Notes: generated by a model from the sequence alone, not told the origin. DNA of 64,000 bases from Oceanobacillus jordanicus (GCF_022095695.1 NZ_JAIFZM010000002.1:332689-396688); one strand, 5' to 3'; shown: positions 25,287-33,267, counted from the stretch's first letter. Made by a program: numbers and translations.

Positions 25287-26038
25287 TGAACATCGAAAAA
25301 CGTTTTTATCAAAACCGTGTTGCTTTAAATGTATTAGCCAATAGTGTCGAAAACGCTAAACAAGTTTTTGAAGCGGCAGAAGGCCATGTATTGGTGGGCG
25401 TGCTTTCAAAGGATTATCCTACAGTTGACACAGCTGTTAAGGCGATGAAGGAATATGGGGCAGCAATCGATCATAGTGTTTCCATCGGTTTAGGCGCCGG
25501 TGACAATAGACAGGCTGCGGTTGTAGCGGACATTGCTACATATTATCCTGGTAGCCACATCAATCAAGTATTCCCCTCAGTTGGGGCTACACGGGCAAAT
25601 TTAGGAGAAAAAGACAGCTGGATCAACGCCCTTGTATCTCCATCAGGCAAAATTGGGTACGTTAATATTTCGACAGGTCCAAATAGTGCCGAGGTAGGGG
25701 AAGCAGCTATTGTTCCAATCAAAGCAGCTATTGCGCTTGTACGTGATATGGGAGGAAATGCCTTGAAATACTTTCCGATGAAAGGTCTAAAGCATGAGGA
25801 CGAGTATCGTACGGTCGCAAAAGTTTGTGGAGAAGAAGGATTTGCTTTAGAACCAACAGGCGGGATTGATTTGGATAACTTTGCGACAATCTTGGAAATT
25901 GCATTAGAAGCAAAAGTGCCGAAGATTATTCCACATGTCTATTCGTCGATTATTAACAAAGAAACTGGAGAGACAAATGAGGAAGACGTACGAAAATTGC
26001 TTGCCATCACAAAAGAGTTGGTTGCAAAATATGCCTAA
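25286..26038 (+). CDS. dgaF: DgaF-type 2-dehydro-3-deoxy-6-phosphogluconate aldolase
   Basis: A 250-residue aldolase paralogous to the one at 2032, sharing NVLANSVENA, SIGLGAGDN, GSHINQVFPSVG, the KYFPMKGLKH segment with the presumed Schiff-base Lys, and EPTGGIDLDN. With DgaE in front it completes conversion of an amino sugar acid phosphate to pyruvate and glyceraldehyde-3-phosphate. The PfkB kinase gene begins inside its last codons. Confidence 0.92.
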   Translation: MNIEKRFYQNRVALNVLANSVENAKQVFEAAEGHVLVGVLSKDYPTVDTAVKAMKEYGAAIDHSVSIGLGAGDNRQAAVVADIATYYPGSHINQVFPSVGATRANLGEKDSWINALVSPSGKIGYVNISTGPNSAEVGEAAIVPIKAAIALVRDMGGNALKYFPMKGLKHEDEYRTVAKVCGEEGFALEPTGGIDLDNFATILEIALEAKVPKIIPHVYSSIINKETGETNEEDVRKLLAITKELVAKYA

Positions 26039-27044
26039 AAAAGTAGTTGCATTTGGGGAAGTCATGATGCGTTTGATGGCACCAGGCTATGAGCTTCTTA
26101 CACAAGCGAATACCCTACAATACTCATTTTCAGGCACAGGGGTGAATGTAGTTTCTGCAATGACGAAGTTTGGCTATGATGGATACCTTGTCACAAAATT
26201 ACCGAGTAATCCTCTAGGCGATGCTGCTGTTGCTTCCCTACAACGTTTAGGGATTGAGAGGACCTTTATTTCCAAGGGTGGTAACTATATCGGAATGTAC
26301 TTTTTAGAAAATGGCTTTGGTCAGCGCTCAAGTCGAGTGACCTATACGAACCGTTTGGAAAGTAGTTTTAATACTGCGGACTTTTCAGACTATGATCTGG
26401 ACCTGATTGCTGAGACTGCTGACATTATTCACTTTTGTGGGATTACACTTGCAATGACAGACCAGGTCCGCGAAAACATGAAGATACTTGCTCAAAAGGT
26501 GAAAGAAAAAGGTGGCCTTGTTTGCTTTGATTGTAACTATCGCCCTTCCTTATGGAGCGGAGGATATGTTCAAGCAAAACGACATTATGAAGATCTCCTC
26601 TCCTTAGCAGATATCGTGATGATGAATGAACAAGATGCCAAGTTTATTTTAGAAATGGAAACTGACAAAACATCAAGAGAGGCCCAGTTGAAAGATCTTA
26701 TTCCTAAGGTAGCAAAGATGTTCGATATCCAAACAATTGCTGGTACGCATCGATCCATTAATGGTGATAATACACATTCACTCCGAGGATATATTTATAA
26801 ACAGAATACATTTGTATTCTCGAAGCCATTACGCTTTTCTGTATTGGATAGAATTGGCGCTGGGGATGCTTTTACGAGTGGGGTTTTACATGGAGAACTT
26901 GCGGCTTTTCCTGAAACGAAAACAGTAGAGTTTGCAGCAACTGCAGGTATGCTTGCTTGTACGATTGTTGGAGATACCCCGGTCGCTACTGAAACGGAGA
27001 TTCTGTCGGCGATGGCTGGAACGATGGAAGATATTAAACGGTAA
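26031..27044 (+). CDS. kdgK: PfkB-family sugar kinase, probable 2-keto-3-deoxygluconate kinase
   Basis: A ribokinase-fold kinase of 337 residues starting VVAFGEVMMRLMAPG, a KdgK-like opening, with FSGTGVNVVSAMTKFGYDG as the first substrate motif, VCFDCNYRPSLW in the centre, and the catalytic-base motif DRIGAGDAFTSGVLHG near residue 265. The start at 26031 overlaps the dgaF stop by 8 bases; the open frame extends upstream inside dgaF without a ribosome binding site. It would phosphorylate 2-keto-3-deoxygluconate, and so can also serve the uxu operon at 9.5-17 kb, which has dehydratase and aldolase but no kinase. Confidence 0.82.
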   Translation: MPKKVVAFGEVMMRLMAPGYELLTQANTLQYSFSGTGVNVVSAMTKFGYDGYLVTKLPSNPLGDAAVASLQRLGIERTFISKGGNYIGMYFLENGFGQRSSRVTYTNRLESSFNTADFSDYDLDLIAETADIIHFCGITLAMTDQVRENMKILAQKVKEKGGLVCFDCNYRPSLWSGGYVQAKRHYEDLLSLADIVMMNEQDAKFILEMETDKTSREAQLKDLIPKVAKMFDIQTIAGTHRSINGDNTHSLRGYIYKQNTFVFSKPLRFSVLDRIGAGDAFTSGVLHGELAAFPETKTVEFAATAGMLACTIVGDTPVATETEILSAMAGTMEDIKR

Positions 27045-27059
27045 GGTAGGAGATTGGAA

Positions 27060-27782
27060 ATGATGGTGAAGAAAACGAAAGGTCCACTTTATATACAAAT
27101 TAAAGAAATATTGAAAGATCGCATTTTAAATGGCGAGTATGCTTTAAATACATACATTCCCTCCGAACCTCAATTAGAAAATGAATTTACTGTCAGTAAA
27201 ATAACAGTGCGAAATGCAATTAAAGAACTCGTCCAGGAAGGTTATCTCGAAAAGAAAAGCGGGAGAGGAACGAAGGTAATTGCCAATGTTTCCGTTGCGA
27301 AACTTGCAAAAGGGAAGCACTTCACCGAGATTTTAGTTGAGGAAGGCCACCGTATTACGAAGAATGTATTAAGTATTAAGCAGGTCGAATTAGTAGACTG
27401 CACGGAACTACGGTCAATATTTGGAGATCAGTGCATTAAAATTGAACGGGTTTATTCATTGAATAATGAACCGTATATTTACTTTATCCACTATCTTTCC
27501 CTGAACCTAAGTGAAGAAGAGATAAAAGATGTTCAACTCACTTCTTTATATCGCTTTTTGGAAGAACATCATATTCGCCCTGAATCATTTCGAGATGAGT
27601 TCCAAGTTTCGGTTGCGCCTCCTTCTATTAAAGAAGCGTTAAAATTAGAAGAAAGCGCTGCTGTTTTAAAAAGGATAAGGCGTTCTAGCGATGAAGAGGG
27701 AAATATCGTGGAATATAGTGAGGGGTACTATAACACCGCAAAGCAAAACTATGTGGTTTCCTATAATGATTCAAATCAATAA
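27060..27782 (+). CDS. GntR-family regulator, HutC/UTRA subfamily
   Basis: The N-terminal winged helix (residues 1-75) is typical: PLYIQIKEILKDRILNGEY, IPSEPQLENEFTVSKITVRNAIKELV, YLEKKSGRGTKV. The C-terminal UTRA ligand domain (about 90-235) includes IERVYSLNNEPYIYFIHYLS. UTRA regulators usually bind phosphorylated sugars or amino sugars. ATG at 27060 or 27063 follows GGAGA; an in-frame TTG at 27054 is less likely. It is the last complete gene of the operon and the obvious candidate to bind the inverted repeats over the promoter at 22.8 kb. Confidence 0.9.
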   Translation: MMVKKTKGPLYIQIKEILKDRILNGEYALNTYIPSEPQLENEFTVSKITVRNAIKELVQEGYLEKKSGRGTKVIANVSVAKLAKGKHFTEILVEEGHRITKNVLSIKQVELVDCTELRSIFGDQCIKIERVYSLNNEPYIYFIHYLSLNLSEEEIKDVQLTSLYRFLEEHHIRPESFRDEFQVSVAPPSIKEALKLEESAAVLKRIRRSSDEEGNIVEYSEGYYNTAKQNYVVSYNDSNQ

Positions 27783-27875
27783 TATGCTTTCAAATTGCTT
27801 TATTTCCTAATGTATCAAAGGAGCGCGCATAGATGGTCAATACAAGATGAACAAGTCAAAAAATGAGGCGATCAC

Positions 27876-28652
27876 ATGAATAAATACATAGCTTTTGACA
27901 TAGGTGGTACTTTTTTGAAATATGCGGTGGTTGGCGCTGACAGTACTATTTTGGAACATACTAAAGTAAAAACACCGAAGACGCTGGATGGTTTATTAAA
28001 AGTCATCCATACATTTGCTGCGCTGCATAAGGATGTACAAGGAATTGCAGTAAGTCTACCAGGTGCTGTGTCAAATGAGGGAATTGTGTATGGTTCCAGT
28101 GCCATCCCTTTTATTCATGGTCCTAACATTAAACAATTGATTGCAAGTGGGACATCGTTACCCGTTTATATTGAAAATGATGCAAATTGTGCAGGCTATG
28201 CTGAAGTCTGGGCAGGGGCAGCAAAGGGTAAAAAGGATGTTTTAGTTATGGCGATTGGAACGGGAGTCGGTGGCGCCATCATTAAAAATGGTGAAGTCCA
28301 TAAAGGTGCAAATCTTCATGGTTATAGATTGCCAATTTTTATCACAGAAAATGGGATCGGGGTAAACGAGGAACTTGATGAAAATAATCATGTTGATGAT
28401 CACTATCGAATTGATTATCTTAATCAGCACCTCAAACAAATGAAAATCGCCATGCAAGAAGGGGTAGACGTAATTGGCTACCTCACATGGGGATCAACGG
28501 ATATCTTAAGCTCAAAAGGCCAAATATCCAAACGTTATGGGAATATTTTTGTGAATCGTGAAGAAAAGGATTTGAGAGATTTAAAGCGATATAGAAAAAG
28601 TAGCTTTCATTGGTTTAAAAAGGTAATTGAATCAAATGGTGAAAAGCTTTAG
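27876..28652 (+). pseudogene. Chimeric gene: N-terminal half of a ROK kinase fused in frame to the C-terminal third of a GH1 6-phospho-beta-glucosidase
   Basis: Residues 1-149 are a ROK kinase start (AFDIGGTFLKY, HGPNIKQL, ENDANCAGYAE, GTGVGGAI, HKGANLHG), closely similar to the intact ROK at 43011. After HG, at about base 28322, the chain changes to YRLPIFITENGIGVNEE, IDYLNQHLKQMKIAM, YLTWGSTDILSS, ISKRYGNIFV and RKSSFHWFKKVIESNGEKL. These are the nucleophile motif (Glu158) and C-terminal end of a BglA-type GH1 enzyme. The kinase has lost its second lobe; the glycosidase has lost its first two-thirds, including the NEP acid/base. A deletion joining two neighbouring genes explains it. The fused protein is unlikely to have either activity. 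The ribosome binding site (GAGGCGATC) is intact. Confidence 0.85.
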
Positions 28653-28713
28653 GAAAGGCTGTAGAGCTGAGATTTTTTGGCAGGTTTTCCAATATGAAAT
28701 GAAGTGATTCTAA

Positions 28714-28746
28714 AAGAGCGTTCCCAATCGGGAGTGTTCTTTTTTA
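28714..28746 (+). terminator. Terminator after the chimeric ROK-GH1 gene
   Basis: GAGCGTTCCC (28716-28725) pairs with GGGAGTGTTC (28730-28739) with three G-U pairs and a four-base loop, followed by TTTTTTATG. This is where the original GH1 gene would have ended. Confidence 0.8.
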
Positions 28747-28960
28747 TGCTTATTTTATTATAGAAAAAGTAAACTTGATTTTATCTAAGAATAAATTTCT
28801 GGCGACTTAAGGATAAGAATTTCAATGAGTTTTTTTAAAATTTTAAATTTATGATAAAATGAAATTGAGAAATAATGTAATTTAACAAACGAAGAGATTT
28901 ATAAGTACCATTTTTAATGACGCAATTTCCACTCATTACTAAATAAAGGGAGGGGTTAGG

Positions 28961-29154
28961 TTGGAAATAATTCAGCAATGGAATCAAAGTGAAAGTGACC
29001 AGTAGAAAAAGGGTGCAGGTTTATTTATCTTGATACATTTAGTTTCCAAGCCCCTGAATTTTATAAAAAGAATGGGTATGAGGTTTTTGGTATGCTTGAA
29101 GATCACCCAAAAGGGTTTAATCAATATTTTTTACATAAAAAATTGGAAGCATAG
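28961..29154 (+). pseudogene. GNAT acetyltransferase relic
   Basis: After GGGAGGGG a TTG opens 14 codons (LEIIQQWNQSESDQ) ending in TAG. From 29011 a 47-codon open stretch encodes GCRFIYLDTFSFQAPEFY, KKNGYEVFGMLEDHP and a final YFLHKKLEA. The second part is the typical C-terminal end of a GNAT N-acetyltransferase (acceptor and CoA wall strands). The central part of the gene, including the CoA-binding P loop, is deleted. Confidence 0.75.
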
Positions 29155-29244
29155 TTATTAACGGAACAGGCGCTTTAACCCAATATGGAGATCGTCTATT
29201 ATGTCATCCCTTTTTATTAAAAAAATTAGGAGTTGAAATGGTTT

Positions 29245-29667
29245 ATGAAACCAAGGATTACAGTAATTACATTAGGTGTAGATGATTTGGAAAGATCTTT
29301 AAAGTTCTATCAAGACGGGTTAGGGCTTCCAACAGAAGGGATAGTTGGTAAAGAATTTGATCATGGTGCTGTGGCCTTTTTCGACTTTCTATCTGGCATA
29401 AAGCTTGCCATCTTTGAGCGCAAAAACATTGCTCATGATGCTCAAATTGATCAGTCCATTCCTAGTCCAACTGAATTTACCATTGGTCATAATGTGGAAA
29501 GTAAAGAAGAAGTTGATAAAGTAATGGAGCAGGCAAGGGAGGCTGGTGCAATTATAACGGTTGAACCACATGACACGTTTTGGGGTGGTTATGCTGGTTA
29601 CTTTCAAGATCCAGATGGCCACTTGTGGGAAGTAGTATGGAATCCACATTTAGAAATCAACGAATAA
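29245..29667 (+). CDS. VOC-family protein (glyoxalase/bleomycin-resistance fold)
   Basis: A 140-residue protein with the paired beta-alpha-beta-beta-beta units of the vicinal oxygen chelate family. It shows ITVITLGVDDLERSLKFYQD at the start and GYAGYFQDPDGHLWEVVWNP at the end, where the Glu of the last strand is a usual metal ligand. The GLGLPTEGI and SPTEFTIGHNVES segments resemble YcaE/PhnB-like lyases of unknown function. TAGGAG lies 11 bases before the ATG at 29245. Monocistronic. Confidence 0.85.
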   Translation: MKPRITVITLGVDDLERSLKFYQDGLGLPTEGIVGKEFDHGAVAFFDFLSGIKLAIFERKNIAHDAQIDQSIPSPTEFTIGHNVESKEEVDKVMEQAREAGAIITVEPHDTFWGGYAGYFQDPDGHLWEVVWNPHLEINE

Positions 29668-29693
29668 CTCAATTAAATTACCTTTCTTAATCG

Positions 29694-29732
29694 AGCGCAA
29701 TACTGTAAATCAGGGAATTGCGCTTTAAAATT
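29694..29732 (+). terminator. Terminator of the VOC gene
   Basis: AGCGCAAT (29694-29701) pairs with ATTGCGCT (29717-29724), followed by TTAAAATTATT. Confidence 0.75.
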
Positions 29733-29765
29733 ATTCCTCTTCTAATAGAGAAGGGCATAGGTTAA

Positions 29766-29827
29766 AGAGGTAAAAAATGAAACCACATATTATCATACAT
29801 TTGTATGTTTATTATGTGTGGTCCTCT
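29766..29827 (-). terminator. Long hairpin, probable terminator of the TetR gene
   Basis: ACCACATA (29782-29789) pairs with the TATGTGTGGT arm ending at 29822, with an inner CATACA/TGTATG stem and an outer AGAGG/CCTCT pairing. On the minus strand it is followed by a T-rich stretch (TTTCATTTTTTACC), fitting the regulator gene that ends at 29892. Confidence 0.65.
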
Positions 29828-29891
29828 AAGTACCAATTGTTTAGTTTTCTTTAACCTTCTTCTAATTATTCTGTTTCAATTCCAATATCCA

Positions 29892-30485
29892 TTACATTTT
29901 AAAATTTAGAATTTGAAGTATTGAGTTATGACACAGCGTTCGATAATAACCATGCAAGCTATCATCATCTCTCATTAACCATTGAATCAAACTACCATCG
30001 ATTATAAAACGAATACTTATTGTTGCTTGTTCGATATGATCCACTTTAAATACCTTTTCTTCAATTCCCTGTTTAATAATATCTCTTCCTATGGACCAAC
30101 AGTTTTCATAGAATTGTTGGTTTATCTCTTTATACTGATCATTATTGTTTATCTGTGCTAAAAAGTCTAAGTATACACGATAGAAAGCCTTGTTCTCTTC
30201 AGGACTGATAAATACCTGATTAATATATGCTTCAAGTTTTTCAATGGCTGTTTCCATTTTATCAATTGATGCAGATTCTTTTTCATATATTCTATTTGTA
30301 ATCCATTCAAACAGGTGAGCAAATACATCTGCTTTGTTTTTAAAATAATAGTTTGTTACCCCTTTACTTACATCTGCATAATCTGCAATATCCTGTAATG
30401 TCACAGATTCATAACCTTTTTCTACTGCAGCTTGGAAGGCTGCTTTTAATATTTGATTTCGTCTCTGTTCAGCTTTTTTTGCCAT
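29892..30485 (-). CDS. TetR/AcrR-family transcriptional regulator
   Basis: The N-terminal helix-turn-helix is standard: AEQRRNQILKAAFQAAVEKG, VTLQDIADYADVSKGVTNYYF. The C-terminal ligand domain (residues 60-197) resembles the BetI-type TetR_C. The Met at 30485 follows GGGGG; an in-frame TTG two codons upstream is less likely. It is divergent from a quinone oxidoreductase gene, and the 164-bp region between them holds a 12/13-base inverted repeat overlapping the promoter of that gene. It likely represses both and releases them on binding a reactive or hydrophobic compound. Confidence 0.9.
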   Translation of the reverse strand: MAKKAEQRRNQILKAAFQAAVEKGYESVTLQDIADYADVSKGVTNYYFKNKADVFAHLFEWITNRIYEKESASIDKMETAIEKLEAYINQVFISPEENKAFYRVYLDFLAQINNNDQYKEINQQFYENCWSIGRDIIKQGIEEKVFKVDHIEQATISIRFIIDGSLIQWLMRDDDSLHGYYRTLCHNSILQILNFKM

Positions 30486-30552
30486 AATCAATCTAACCCC
30501 CGTTTACTACTTACCAATAGTATACAAAACTTTATCAATTTGTACGAGTAAT

Positions 30553-30604
30553 TTATTCTGACTGGATAAATAAATTGACCGGTCAGAATAAAATGTATTA
30601 TGAT
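30553..30604 (+). promoter_or_regulatory. TetR operator overlapping the oxidoreductase promoter
   Basis: TTATTCTGACTGG (30553-30565) and CCGGTCAGAATAA (30579-30591) are inverted copies with one mismatch, 13 bases apart; the right copy includes the palindrome TGACCGGTCA (30576-30585). A promoter TTGACC (30575-30580), 18-base spacer, TATGAT (30599-30604) is overlaid by that right half-site. Confidence 0.75.
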
Positions 30605-30651
30605 AAGTTTATGAAACGAATATTTAATTACCCAGAAAGGAATGTGGTTAG

Positions 30652-31668
30652 ATGTCAAAGTATTTTAGTGCGCTTGTTGTGGATAAAACGGAGGAGGTTT
30701 TTTCAGTAAATATTGAACCATTATCTTTTGAAGACCTCCCAGATGGAGAGGTAACGATTCGTGTTCATTATTCAAGTGTAAACTACAAAGATGGATTATC
30801 AAGTATCCCAAATGGAAATATTGTTCAATCATACCCTTTTATTCCTGGAGTTGACCTTGCAGGAATAGTGACTTCATCAAAGGATGCTCGATATAAAGAA
30901 GGTGATAAAGTTATTGTAACAAGCTATGAGTTAGGAGTTTCCCATTATGGAGGTTACAGTGAATATGCAAGGGTTCCCGGCGAATGGGTCGTACCTTTAC
31001 CCCAAAATCTTTCACTAAGAGAGGCAATGATATTTGGAACTGCTGGGTTTACTGCTGCTCTTTCCATCCACCAATTGGAGGCAAACGGATTAACACCAGA
31101 AGATGGAAATATATTAGTTACTGGAGCAACTGGTGGGGTAGGTAGTATGGCAGTTTCCATGCTCGCGAAACGCAATTATAATGTTACGGCAAGTACAGGA
31201 AAAGAATCCGAATTTAATTACTTAAAAGAACTCGGAGCAAAAGAGATTATCTCTCGTGAAGAAGTTGCACCAGAAAAAATTCGACCTCTTGGACAGCAAC
31301 GGTGGGCAGGTGCTATTGACCCTGTAGGTGGTAAAACATTGGCTTCAGTTTTAAGCAATATTAAATACGGAGGATCAGTTGCTGTAAGTGGGTTAACTGG
31401 TGGTGTAGATGTACCAACAACTGTGTTTCCATTTATCCTTAGAGGGGTCAGTTTATTAGGGATAGATTCAGTATATTGCCCGAAGAAATTAAGAGAAACT
31501 TTATGGAAACGAATGGCTGATGACTTAAAGCCAGAAGGACTAGGGGATATAGCGAATGAAGTGCTATTCCAAGACCTGCCTAAGACGTTATCTGATATTT
31601 TAGAAGGAAAAGTTAGAGGACGAACAATTGTGAATATAAAAGATAAAGAATATAATAACTCTCTTTAA
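30652..31668 (+). CDS. YhdH/YhfP-family quinone oxidoreductase (acryloyl-CoA reductase-like MDR)
   Basis: A 338-residue medium-chain reductase without zinc ligands. SSVNYKDGLSSIPNGNIV and PFIPGVDLAGIV are hallmarks of the YhdH/AcuI group; VTGATGGVGSMAVSMLAKR is the NADPH-binding turn, and the segment LRGVSLLGIDSVYCP is family-typical. AcuI reduces acryloyl-CoA; others reduce quinones or enals. It is transcribed away from the TetR gene under the shared operator, consistent with detoxification of a reactive electrophile. Confidence 0.88.
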   Translation: MSKYFSALVVDKTEEVFSVNIEPLSFEDLPDGEVTIRVHYSSVNYKDGLSSIPNGNIVQSYPFIPGVDLAGIVTSSKDARYKEGDKVIVTSYELGVSHYGGYSEYARVPGEWVVPLPQNLSLREAMIFGTAGFTAALSIHQLEANGLTPEDGNILVTGATGGVGSMAVSMLAKRNYNVTASTGKESEFNYLKELGAKEIISREEVAPEKIRPLGQQRWAGAIDPVGGKTLASVLSNIKYGGSVAVSGLTGGVDVPTTVFPFILRGVSLLGIDSVYCPKKLRETLWKRMADDLKPEGLGDIANEVLFQDLPKTLSDILEGKVRGRTIVNIKDKEYNNSL

Positions 31669-31688
31669 TATAAGTTTGAGTAGTAGCT

Positions 31689-31731
31689 AGAGCTGAAGTC
31701 CAAGTCTGACATCAGCTCTTTATTAATTTTT
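31689..31731 (+). terminator. Terminator of the quinone oxidoreductase gene
   Basis: AGAGCTGA (31689-31696) and TCAGCTCT (31712-31719) form a perfect stem followed by TTATTAATTTTTA. Confidence 0.8.
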
Positions 31732-31937
31732 ATATCATAGTATAATATATTCAAACAATCATGAATTTTTGTTATTTAAATGTATGTGGTTTATAAGTAG
31801 CTCAAAGTCTTGGTGATTTTGCTGTTGTTAATTTTTCTTGAAAAGTGTTATGTATGTGTAGTTGTATATTAGCTAATGTGGATTTAGAGTTGAGAAGTAT
31901 GTTACTTAACTTAATTGATTAAAGGGGTGGGTCTTTT

Positions 31938-32426
31938 ATTAAGACAAAAGTTATTGAATACTTATTTAACGGAGAAAAGTATAAACTCTCGAGAGCCTTT
32001 CTTACCATTTTGTTACTTTTAGTTGCCTTATATCTATCGTATGTTTTTGAAGTTCCTATAATTGATGTTTTCGTACCTCTTTTAATCTTTACATTGGTGT
32101 TGGCTGTATTTCAAATAACGTGGTACAACAAGAAAAAGAACATCAAAACAATGGCTAGGGATTGGGTAGTAATCGTAATATGTTTAATTATTTTGATGAT
32201 ATGGGGTTTTGTAAAGTTGCAAGAAAACAAATTAGAAAATGAAGTTTATAATGTGATTGAAGAAAAAGTTCAAGATGAAACGTTTACTATAGAATTTATA
32301 GATGAAGTGGACTACTACGAAGAAAAATACTTTGTTGTCAGCTATACCATTAAAGGTGACCCAACTGAATATTTGGAATGGTATTATCGGAAAGATGGAG
32401 AATGGCTTCAAGATGAAACAAAATAA
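31938..32426 (+). CDS. Small membrane protein of unknown function with a possible ATT start
   Basis: From 31938 the frame reads (I)KTKVIEYLFNGEKYKLSRAF, then a hydrophobic helix (LLLLVALYLSYVF), a second helix pair up to about residue 85, and an extracytoplasmic C-terminal domain of about 75 residues rich in Glu/Tyr. The first in-frame standard start is TTG at 32010, which would remove the natural-looking N terminus and cut into the first helix. An AAAGGGGTGG ribosome binding site lies 8 bases before ATT at 31938. Either ATT is used, or a former ATG has mutated. I do not recognise the family. Confidence 0.55.
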   Translation: MKTKVIEYLFNGEKYKLSRAFLTILLLLVALYLSYVFEVPIIDVFVPLLIFTLVLAVFQITWYNKKKNIKTMARDWVVIVICLIILMIWGFVKLQENKLENEVYNVIEEKVQDETFTIEFIDEVDYYEEKYFVVSYTIKGDPTEYLEWYYRKDGEWLQDETK

Positions 32427-32554
32427 ATTGGATAGGATAGGAAAAAATTAGTTTTAATTAAGACTACTTTATATTATAAAGAACATGATTAAACCTCAAT
32501 GTGGCCAATCCATTGTCGGTGTATATTACAACAACACAAATACAGAGAAAAAAG

Positions 32555-32748
32555 TGTACAAACATGGAATTTATGGTAAAGTAAACATAGAAGAATAAAA
32601 AGTGCATATCATAATAAAGACCGCCCATGCTGTAACATGGAACGGTCATAATAGACCGAACCCCGTCAAGAGGGGCTAGGCGCATTAAAGGAAGAGATAA
32701 TCCCTCAAAGGCCGTTCAAACCACATGAGGGATTATTTTTTATTTTTA
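32555..32748 (+). ncRNA. Candidate antitoxin RNA (RatA-like) convergent to the holin-like toxin
   Basis: A strong terminator ends on the plus strand at about 32748: perfect 11-base arms ATAATCCCTCA (32697-32707) and TGAGGGATTAT (32726-32736), then a T-rich tail. A weak promoter TGTACA (32555-32560), 16-base spacer, TAAAGT (32577-32582) would give an RNA of about 155 bases. It would be antisense to the 3-prime end of the toxin gene and its trailer, the txpA/ratA arrangement. Start site uncertain. Confidence 0.5.
32604..32647 (-). terminator. Terminator of the toxin mRNA
   Basis: On the minus strand GACCG plus CCATG pair with CATGG plus CGGTC (32619-32647), followed by TTTATTATG. It lies about 85 bases past the toxin stop codon, giving the toxin mRNA a trailer that is antisense to the candidate antitoxin RNA. 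Confidence 0.6.
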
Positions 32749-32816
32749 TCGGACATGATAAACGCAATCAGCATGCCAAATGAAACCATTAGCATTAGAA
32801 CGCTTATTATATCCAT
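32733..32816 (-). CDS. Holin-like type I toxin, TxpA/BsrE class
   Basis: This 27-residue frame reads MDIISVLMLMVSFGMLIAFI followed by MSDKNKK: one membrane helix and a short charged tail, the build of the putative holin-like toxins of type I systems in Bacillaceae. The ribosome binding site GGGAGGTGG is unusually strong and ideally spaced. The mRNA starts from a TATAAT box at 32898-32903 (extended -10), with a leader of about 75 bases. An antisense RNA converging from the other strand is the likely antitoxin. The peptide would insert in the cytoplasmic membrane when uncontrolled. Confidence 0.75.
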   Translation of the reverse strand: MDIISVLMLMVSFGMLIAFIMSDKNKK

Positions 32817-32897
32817 AGGCGCCACCTCCCTTCTCGGAAATTCCGGAGAAGGTTTCCAGTGCGCCACCCCTCATGTGAAGCCAGTCTATTAAACTCA

Positions 32898-32906
32898 ATT
32901 ATAACA
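32898..32906 (-). promoter_or_regulatory. Extended -10 promoter of the toxin gene
   Basis: On the minus strand TGTTATAAT gives a perfect -10 box (32898-32903) with the TGn extension. A TTGCTA box lies 19 bases upstream, a long spacer that the extended -10 can compensate. Start of transcription expected near 32891. Confidence 0.6.
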
Positions 32907-33002
32907 TATTGCTATCATTCTATAGCAATTTTCATTAAATAAATAAGCAGTGGTTATGCCGCTTTAGGAACAGTTTTTGACATAGTCGCAGGCGGTGATT
33001 TA

Positions 33003-33083
33003 ATGATTGAAATTGATAAAACACAATATAAGAAACTCAGTAGTGCTCAAAAAAATATAGAATCCGCACCATATTCATCTTAA
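33003..33083 (+). CDS. Possible 26-residue small protein
   Basis: The frame starts with MIEIDKTQYKKLSSAQKN and ends in TAA at 33081. AGGCGGTGA, one base off the ideal ribosome binding sequence, lies 5 bases upstream. A terminator follows directly. The preceding frame (YAALGTVFDIVAGGD, from about 32954) also looks coding and is offset by one base, so this could instead be the frameshifted end of a decayed gene. Function unknown. Confidence 0.4.
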   Translation: MIEIDKTQYKKLSSAQKNIESAPYSS

Positions 33084-33087
33084 AAAC

Positions 33088-33126
33088 GGAGTCCTTTGCA
33101 CATCTCATGAGGGCTTCTTTTTTTTC
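33088..33126 (+). terminator. Rho-independent terminator after the 26-codon frame
   Basis: GGAGTCCTT (33088-33096) pairs with GAGGGCTTC (33109-33117), allowing G-U pairs, and is followed by a run of eight or more T. Confidence 0.75.
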
Positions 33127-33267
33127 TGTCACAAAAACATGACGAAAGTATTATTTTTCAAAAACGCACAGTGATTACTACCTTTCTTTAGTCCCTCTAG
33201 GTATACTAAACGCAGAGAACATAGGGGACAGGAGACTTGTCTCGATTGAAACAGGGGAGTGTTTGAG

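Noticed and set aside
29249..29667. Antibiotic-resistance gene (bleomycin or fosfomycin)
   Set aside because: The VOC fold alone does not show resistance function, and the active-site pattern of FosB is not evident.
32464..32685. 73-codon minus-strand open frame
   Set aside because: It lies across the toxin terminator and candidate antitoxin RNA, has no ribosome binding site and an unlikely composition.
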